Source of the DNA: Leptasterias polaris | Lineage: Eukaryota; Echinodermata; Asteroidea; Forcipulatida; Asteriidae | Direction: 5' to 3' | DNA: 64,000 nucleotides | Assembly (NCBI GenBank): GCA_037783415.1 | Contig: JAZGTN010000192.1 | Location: 806,001-870,000, forward strand | Shown: piece after piece, positions 57,305-64,000 of the stretch | Numbering within the stretch: the stretch's first letter is position 1 | How the letters are laid out: the number at the start of each line of letters is the position of its first letter | Notes under the pieces: model-generated | Databases searched by the model: none | What the model saw: only the letters and a program-made list of their open reading frames with translations | What the model was told of the DNA's origin: nothing | Position numbers and translations under genes: made by a program

Positions 57305-57477
57305 AAGCCTGCACAATACATAATTTATTGGGTGTCACGGTCTAGTGCACTGGACTCAATCAAGTTCAGATGGGTAAGTTGCTCATCCAAGCGTGAGTTC
57401 AGATATGGTTTACTTGGTTCTTGAACAAGATACGCGGGTACTTACATGGGTCAATATTACTAAGTTGCCGTTGCTGC
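57305..57477 (+). repeat. Direct duplication, copy 2
   Basis: Near-identical to 56700-56895, about 600 bp downstream in the same orientation. Confidence 0.85.
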
Positions 57478-57785
57478 ATACTCCAAAGGAATTGAGATGG
57501 TTTCAGGAATGCTTAAGGCAGATGAGCAAGGTGTAATAATGGTGTACGGTGCAATGATACTTGGTTTGAAAGCACTGAATAACTGCCTAATATTATTATA
57601 GCTATTATTTTTATCATTAAAATAGTTTAGATTGATAAGAATTCTCACTATTAACAGGCATGATATGTACATATCATGGTATAAGGCTTCTATAAACTTC
57701 TAAGGCAATTAACAAAGTTTTTGATGATTTTTGTGAGGACAACAAAATCGGACATCAGATTAAAGGGGGACTGTCGCCATGATCA

Positions 57786-57940
57786 AAGCAGGCCTGTAGC
57801 TGTACGTGGAATTATTAACTCTCACCCTGTTATTGCACGCGTGTATGCATGCTAGCCATAGATCTGATATGGCCAGTGCACAGGGGGTGTGCAGTAACTG
57901 GGTGAGAGTTCTTCCATGCACAGCAGCAGGCCTGCTCTCT
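57786..57940. mobile_element. Short foldback element
   Basis: GCAGGCCTGTAGCTGTACGT and AACTCTCACCC on the left pair with GGGTGAGAGTT and CATGCACAGCAGCAGGCCTG on the right. Confidence 0.6.
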
Positions 57941-58401
57941 AGTGCTCTGGTCATGACGACAGCCCCCCCCCCCCCCCCCTTTAGAGTAGGAAGAATACCA
58001 TGCCTGTATTAATAACAATGCTCATCTTAACTGGGATAGTTGTCAATCTACCAATATGCTTAGTACATCTCATAAGAAATAGACATAATGAAACTGTTAA
58101 CCTCTTTTCAAATTATGGAAAAAACAAACAAACAAACAAACAACCCAACACCCCAACAAACAAACAAACAAATCTTCAATTCACAATTCGGAGCTGACCA
58201 CCTCACAAACATTGAACTGAGTATGGGAAATCTTGACAGCTGCATTAGTTAATATAAGAGCGTAATATATAATATGCTACTTTAATTCAGATTAACATAA
58301 CTTGTTCTCTTGGTAAAATCACTAACTGCAATTTGTCCAAAAGAAAAGATTAGAAAGTGTCAATGGCGCAGCTGAAAAACCAAAAACAAAATCTCATCAT
58401 A

Positions 58402-58597
58402 AGGGGCCAATTTCATAGAGCTGCTTAAGCAGGAAATATTGCTTGACATTTTGCTGCTAAGCAGAAATGAGCAGGATACCAGTCACAAATTGTACATGTG
58501 ACATGGTAGTTTGGCTAATAACCTTATTCTAGTGAGCATACTTTTGTTGGGCTTAGCTACTTTTTGTGCTTAAGCAGCTCTATGAAATTGGGCCCAG
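58402..58597. mobile_element. Family D foldback MITE
   Basis: GGGGCCAATTTCATAGAGCT with GCTTAAGCA pairs with TGCTTAAGCAGCTCTATGAA and ATTGGGCCC. About 195 bp, non-coding. The best-preserved copy of family D. Confidence 0.75.
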
Positions 58598-59230
58598 TTG
58601 AAAAGATGCATAGAGGGTTAGAACAAGACCTTAGATTTACTTTCAGATTTTTCCAAAATTACTTCAAACCATTCCTTTAAAAAAAGTACTCAAATCATTC
58701 CCCATCTTACAAAGATCACAATTGGGAACATTGATTTGAAGCACTGTGATCGCACACCATTTTATGGTCTTTCAAAGTTTGGTCATTCTTAGAAAGCACA
58801 CAATAAGAAAACATTGTCATCAGTAACTGAAAGTTTTAAATCTCCTGTTTGTAGAGTCCATTGAACAATGTTCTTTGCGTTATATAAGACACTGATTTGA
58901 TCACCATGACATTACATTCTACATATGTGTAAATATCATGGGGTCGTGCACTTTTGATAATGCTCATAAATAGTTCTGATGTGAATTATCACAGAAAACC
59001 TGACTTCATCGCAGTGATAAAGTCACCCGAGAACACATTTGGACAGACCCAGAAATATCTGTTTTCATAATATATCTAGTACCTCATTCCACATTCACTT
59101 CTAAAACAAAGTTAACGCATGCATTTTACACGTACTTCTTTAATAGTCTGGACATTTGCGCACAGACATATTATTAGCTACTGTTAATCTGCCACATGTA
59201 AACAAAATTTCTTCAGTGTTTAGCAGTTGA
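58598..59230. other. No feature recognised
   Basis: AT-rich sequence without exon or repeat signal. Confidence 0.4.
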
Positions 59231-59490
59231 CACATCTGGGCCCACTTTCATGGCTCTTGCTTACTGTAAGCAAAGAAATGGCACTTACAGAAGCAGCAAA
59301 TTCCACGCTTACGTCAAGCGTATTTCACGGGTTAGCAGGGAATTTCTGCTTGTGCCTGTGCGTAGTTCACGTTACCATGCATTCTTCCCTTACAAAGCTA
59401 GCGCAAAAAGTCGGCGCTTGCTCTGTAAGCGAAGAATGGTGATCGCAAGTGCAGAATGCAGCAGTAAGCAGAGCCATGAAATTTAACCCC
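59231..59490. mobile_element. Family D-related foldback
   Basis: GGGCCCACTTTCATGGCTCT with GCTTACTGTAAGCA pairs with GCAGTAAGCAGAGCCATGAA and ATTTAACCCC. The interior is richer in CG and holds GCGTATTTCACGGGTTAGC. Confidence 0.65.
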
Positions 59491-60966
59491 AGTACCTTCC
59501 TCTCCCCTTTTGTTAACGAATCCAATAATGTTAACATCTGCACTGAAAAGTATATCATGTTTGAGTGAAAATTTAATATTCAAAGCCCGCCGAAATGTGG
59601 GTAAGTCTGAATTCAGTTAAGAGTCGGAAATTTCTCGGATTACAATGTAGTAATATCAATTACCGGTATCATACACACAGTGATTTCAAAAATCAGTGTA
59701 TGGTACATGAAGTGCGCACCAACATACAGAAATTATTGCAGTCAGATATCTTTGGAAAATGTTTGCACACCGAAAAAGTTTAGTAGATTGTGCATGCACT
59801 TTGTTTGGAAGTATATTTTGGTTTGGCGAAGAGTACTGCTGTTTCACAATTTGATATTACTAAATGTACTGTTTCGGCGGATATTAATTAGAAAATACTG
59901 ACAGGGTAAATTCTTGAAGGCTAATGCACACTCCTTATTATGAATCAAAGTTGAAAGTGAGTTATATAATATACATGCATATATAAAAAGAACCTCGCCG
60001 TTGTGTGCCCGGAAGAAAGATGCAAGGAACGTTTTACCGGTAAAAGGGCGTAAGCAATTAATGTGCATAATATTGTGTTTCAAGAAAGCTGAGCGTGAAA
60101 GTTTGATAAGTTTTCTACCATTCATAAGTCATTATAGGAAGGCTAAATTCTGCATGGGTAATTCTAACAACAAAAATGCAACAGTGATGCCACATGTTTT
60201 TGTCAAGATCCATTTTATTGCTTACGAACTTACTGCGACAAAAAGTACTCTGTGTGCCTGGAAGTTCTTCCGGTCACACAAGGAGGCGTCAAGGGCTTCA
60301 AATATTCACTGCACCACTGGCCAGGGTCTAGTAAGTTTAAGTCTTGGCCAATTTTTAGGGTGCGCATACAATGCACTAATCCTTCACAATTGTGTGATTC
60401 TATTGATTGCATTTGTTACTTGAAAGTTAAAGACAAAAAATTGACTTCCATAGTAAATCTGGGTAGAAAACTTACATAGATGGTCAATTCTTCAAGGATA
60501 GAAATACAGGCTTTACGTACGTGGTTACATTTCTTCAAAGACATCAGTGATTTCTACAATAATTTTGATTTCTTTCTTGAGGCATCTTGGAATGTCCCAT
60601 TTATCAATCATTATCTGAGAAGGGGGAAAAACAATTTAAAAATAAGTAGGGAATTCAAACATTGTCTCCTGAAGATGATCGGGGACTGAACATTGTCTCC
60701 GAAAGATGATCAGGATTCAATTTCACAAAGCTATTTAGCACAGAAAGATGTTGCTTACTGGCAAAAAAATACCACATAATGTACACTGTTTAAGGCTGGT
60801 TCCCTGCTAAGTTTTTGCTTAGCAGAAAAAAAAGGGGGACTGGATAGGCGCATATAAGTGCGCAGCGCATCATGGAAGGGGTCAATAGGAAAATGTTTAG
60901 GGACTCTATCTGCCACATATTAAGCGTGGTATCAAACAAGAACCAATGAGAAACTTTTGAGTGTTT
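59491..60966. other. 3' flank of NEK1; no further gene
   Basis: Holds the expected 3'UTR of NEK1 next to 60966. A partial family D element (CAATTTCACAAAGCTA ... TTTTTGCTTAGCAGAAAAAA) lies at about 60718-60835. No other exon supported. Confidence 0.4.
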
Positions 60967-61104
60967 CTAACCTTCCGTATACGCTCCGTCAGCCATGACT
61001 AGTTGTAGTATCTTAGTGTATAGGTGTTCTTGATCCTCGGCTAAGATGCTACCAATCACCTTGGTGCCTTGCTGTATATCTTCATCTTCGTCTTCATGGA
61101 TTGC
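60967..61104 (-). CDS. NEK1, terminal exon
   Basis: 45 codons plus the TAG stop (60967-60969). The acceptor is CTTTCCAG (61106-61105). It encodes AIHEDEDEDIQQGTKVIGSI through MADGAYTEG. The stop lies a few residues earlier than in vertebrate NEK1, as I recall it. Confidence 0.85.
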   Translation of the reverse strand, partial: AIHEDEDEDIQQGTKVIGSILAEDQEHLYTKILQLVMADGAYTEG

Positions 61105-64000
61105 CTGGAAAGATCACAACAAGAATCAACAACAAGAATCAACAACAAGAATCAACAACCAGAATTTTAAAGACAGAGCAAAGGATTGGTTTATTGTCAA
61201 CAATACTGATTGTTAACACACTGATTATAAAGTTCCTTCCCGGACCAAACGTTCAGAGAAACACTGCTGAAATACTGTCTAACGCCCGGTTCATACTTCC
61301 TGTGAATGAAAACGAATTTGACGTCACAACTCTGTTTTCACTGCATATGTTTTTCAAGAGTACCCACAGCTCAACTCTTGTAAATTGTTTGTGGCGAATT
61401 TGTGACGTCAAACTTGCATCACACTCGCATTCGCAGGAAGTGTAAACTGGACTTCAGTAGAAGGAATAGAATTCTCAAACCCTCAAAATGACCCCAAGGC
61501 TTGAAATATCCACTGAGTCCAGTAATTTTAGCAACCTCAAAACCAAATAAGTCCAGCAATTTTTCAAACACACAAGGTCTTTTTCACGCTTTTCAAGTCC
61601 AAACCTAAGTAAGACTTTGCATGGTGGAAAGACAATTTATAAATAACACCCGGTTCAGACAGGCGCTCCAGAGACGCGCCGAACCAAATAGATTAGGAGC
61701 GACTATAGGTCGACCCAAATAAATTTTTGTTTCAGACAGGCGAACTTAACTTAACATTTTCATTAGGTTCGGCTCATGACAAGATCGACGTCTGAAACCA
61801 AGGCGCTCCAGAGTCGTTCCGAACCACTGCAACAGTCGATCTTTTGACTTCTAGTGCGTCCAGTCACTGTTTCAGATGTCAAACTTTTCATGTACTTCAA
61901 TAATTTTGTTTGGCGCTCCGGAGCGCCTGTCTAAAACGGGTGTAAGAATGATTGTGGTAACACCATGTTTGAGTAAGTGTGATTCCAAAAGGAACCAATG
62001 GACTCAACTTTGTCCCTCGTCGGTCCAAACCTCATCCTACAAGTTCAGCAAGGTACAGATATACAAAGGACAGAAAAGATATCTGGTCTTGTAGCAATAT
62101 TTATAGTCTAGTGAAAGTTAACAACTGCAAGACATGTGGCCAAGAGAAGAATTTTTGTGTCCTGGGACCATTGCTTGTTTAGAATGCAGCAATCAAAATA
62201 AGCAACAGTCTACAGGTATTCTTACCTGAATTGATTTGTAAGCTTTGATGAACGTATCACACCCTAGTTCCTTCTCTAGCTGTAGCCTAGATTCCTCAAG
62301 TCGACTGAAGAGACTCTCATCATCTCCATCCCTCTCCTCTTCTCCGTCCGTCCCATCTCCTGAGGAAAACAAATCATTTAATATCATAATATTAATAGTT
62401 AGTTCTTAAAGGTAGGGTCCAAGACAGGTAAACACTCAACAGGGATGAGACTGTGACAAAATCAAAAAGTCAGAAAATTGAACATCACTCGCCGACCGTA
62501 AATTTATTTTGCATTAGCCCGCACGTACGCATGCACAAAATTTTTGAAATGTCCCCAAAAAAAGAAAAGAAAAATTAAAAAATTGCGAAAATTGCGTGTT
62601 TTGAAATCTTAATGCCTAATTTCTGCCTAAATATTGGTAATTTCTTCGACACAAATGTCTATAGATTCGTGATTTGAGGATTGGTTCTGTATAGCTTCTT
62701 TTTCACTGACATCTTCGTGATTCAACGATAGGTGCTCGACGATGCACATTGGGAAAACCCAATAAACTTTGCCCCGCATCGATTGCACGCAAGGCCCTCC
62801 ATCGGAAAAATTTGTCAATGTTTTTAGCCTTAATCCAAGGCTGTGTACAGTCCAGAATCCATAGGCCTGCGCGAAACAGTGCAGCTATGTTTTACTTGGC
62901 TCGTGAACGTGTATTGAGTTGGAGTCTAGCCAAGCTACCGACGGCCGGCCGTGCACAAGGCCGTGTCGTGTGCAGAGAGATCGAGACAGCGTGCAGCCGT
63001 GCACGTCCGTACGCAAGGCATTATTATTACAAAATTTGAGAAAGACGTCCACAAAAACCATTTGTTTCATTTAAAAATCTTCAAAACTTCATATATAAGG
63101 AAAGTTTCAAAAGTCAATTTGCCAAAGTCAGAGATTTTTAATTGTCGGAACTGAAAAGTAAAGACGGTTTTTCAAAGTCTGAAAGTCGGAATTCCACCAA
63201 AAGGCGGAAGAATCTCATCCCCGACTCCAGAATTTAATGATCACATAAACGTACTTGGTGAGAAGCACTGCAGCTGTTGATAGCATAAACTATTTTCAGA
63301 AAGGATTTCCTTAGAAGTAATATGTTTTGGATAATTTTTCACCTCAAAACATTTGAATCTGAGAAACGATTCATGCATGAATCGTTTCTCAAATTTCCAA
63401 GGGTTGGTGACTATTCGGGAATGCTGCAGTCAGAGATGCGGTTGGTACCCACTGTCACCTCGCTAAACATGGATGGATTTGACTTTCTTGTGAGAATACT
63501 GCAACATTTTTTTGCTGTTTTCTCAACAAGTACACACTGTATTCAGCTGAAACTTTCACATGTGACATTGTATCTTTCTTTATAATTTTCCCTAGAAATC
63601 AGCATTACGATGACAAAAAACAATCTATGACCCCGTATATTTTCATGAACTGAGGTGTTAATCAAAACCGAAAATTAACTGGGTAATTTTTATACCTGCT
63701 ACATGTACATTTGCTTCATGTAGACTGCAGATTTGAAAATGTTACCAGCATTTTGTGATCCCCCCTTAGAAAGAAAATCAAACAAACAAATCAACAGCAA
63801 CATAAAACAAATAAAAAATAAAAAAAATACCTACCCGAGTCCCAGTCTTCATTGATTGGTCTACTCTCTCCTGATTCATTCCCATCAGCCATTTCATCCT
63901 CTTCCTCATCCCCACCCTTGGCTCCGACTGGTGAGGAGGACTTAGATGACCTGTCATCTGACCCCCCAGTTGACCCTTGGCCCTTTTTATCAGCATCGAT
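60967..64000 (-). CDS. NEK1 serine/threonine kinase, last three coding exons (partial)
   Basis: Spliced minus-strand gene entering from the right edge: exons 64000-63835 (open at the window end), 62359-62226 and 61104-60967. Phases agree (G|GA, then phase 0) and all borders are GT-AG. The protein fragment is about 144 residues: an acidic segment (EDWDSGDG, EEERDGDDESLF), then LEESRLQLEKELGCDTFIKA, AIHEDEDEDI and the terminal KILQLVMADGAYTEG. The last block closely resembles the carboxy terminus of vertebrate NEK1 (…LVMADGAY…). NEK1 is a NIMA-family kinase acting at centrosome/cilium and in DNA damage response. The kinase and coiled-coil portions lie beyond the window. An additional small exon between 62360 and 63834 cannot be excluded, but the join is in frame without one. 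Confidence 0.85.
61280..61455. mobile_element. Foldback element in last NEK1 intron
   Basis: GCCCGGTTCATACTTCCTGT with GAATG pairs with CATTCGCAGGAAGTGTAAAC. Inside, TTTGACGTCACAA pairs with TTGTGACGTCAAA. About 175 bp. Confidence 0.65.
61647..61942. mobile_element. Foldback MITE with TAA duplication, Harbinger-like
   Basis: CACCCGGTTCAGACAGGCGC pairs with GGAGCGCCTGTCTAAAACGG and GTG. TAA flanks both ends (61644-61646 and 61943-61945), fitting the TWA target duplication of PIF/Harbinger elements. It lies in the last NEK1 intron and is 296 bp long. Confidence 0.65.
62226..62359 (-). CDS. NEK1, penultimate exon
   Basis: A split codon plus 44 codons, acceptor TTTTCCTCAG, donor CAG|GTAAGA. It encodes an acidic stretch followed by a short helical region ending CDTFIKAYKSIQ. 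Confidence 0.85.
62400..63220. other. NEK1 intron, no further feature
   Basis: Intron between the acidic exon and the penultimate exon. ORFs here on either strand have no domain. Confidence 0.4.
63225..63612 (+). mobile_element. Family C-related repeat in NEK1 intron
   Basis: TTGGTGAGAAGCACTGCAGC, CATTTGAATCTGAGAAACGA, GGTTGGTACCCACTGTCACC, CAGCTGAAACTTTCACATGT and AAATCAGCATTACGATG. It is the uninterrupted counterpart of 18340-18715 plus 23205-23262. Confidence 0.65.
63835..64000 (-). CDS. NEK1, antepenultimate exon (cut by window edge)
   Basis: 54 complete codons from 63997, then one base. It encodes a low-complexity Ser/Gly/acidic linker (GGDEEEDEMADGN, INEDWDS). Donor G|GTAGGT. Confidence 0.75.

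Noticed and set aside
57760..58018. ORFs across 57760-58018 on both strands
   Set aside because: Explained by the short foldback at 57786-57940 and a C homopolymer.

Overview
This is metazoan nuclear DNA. Genes are split by GT-AG introns, strands are mostly intergenic or intronic, and old transposon remnants are dense. The gene content (NEK1, a DEG/ENaC/ASIC channel, a ZIP zinc transporter, a SAM-domain protein resembling ARAP) together with tRNA-derived SINEs, palindromic MITE-like families and frequent ACATGT words suggests a marine deuterostome. An echinoderm, perhaps a sea star, is most likely, but that placement is inference.

All four supported host genes lie on the minus strand. From the left: a very large single coding exon (4558-7473, 972 codons) begins with a SAM domain and continues as a proline-rich scaffold. 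It looks like the amino-terminal exon of an ARAP-type ArfGAP/RhoGAP protein, whose later exons lie beyond the left edge or were not seen. At 36349-37368 there is a complete, uninterrupted 339-residue ZIP (SLC39A1-like) transporter. At 38183-45100 I could assemble a complete eight-exon ASIC-like sodium channel (484 residues), with every splice junction in phase. At the right edge (60967-64000) are the last three coding exons of NEK1, reading leftwards from the window boundary. A further possible first coding exon lies at 54390-54553 and is unassigned.

The remainder is mobile and repetitive DNA. The most intact element is a non-LTR retrotransposon (19096-22035, 979-residue endonuclease plus reverse transcriptase, tail of ATCAA repeats). 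It lies between 16-bp inverted repeats and inside a still older repeat. Other families are: a tRNA-derived SINE (several minus-strand copies); an element of about 450 bp bounded by TTAA (copies at 10185, 10787, 14627 and 25081, the first two forming a roughly 1-kb palindrome); a long palindromic family of about 385 bp or more (for example 12095-12479); several foldback MITEs; a TA-flanked element at 14993-16230; and minisatellites with periods of 21, 27, 36, about 51 and about 86 bp. A TTAGGG array sits at the centre of a foldback at 35422-35690.

The genes are not an operon and show no common pathway. I see no novel multigene system. The most interesting points are the nested-transposon architecture, the telomere-motif foldback, transposons abutting exon borders of the channel gene, and residue substitutions in the channel and the transporter. 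Repeat family letters: A = tRNA-SINE, B = TTAA element, C = long palindromic repeat, D = GGGCCCAATTTCAT foldback.
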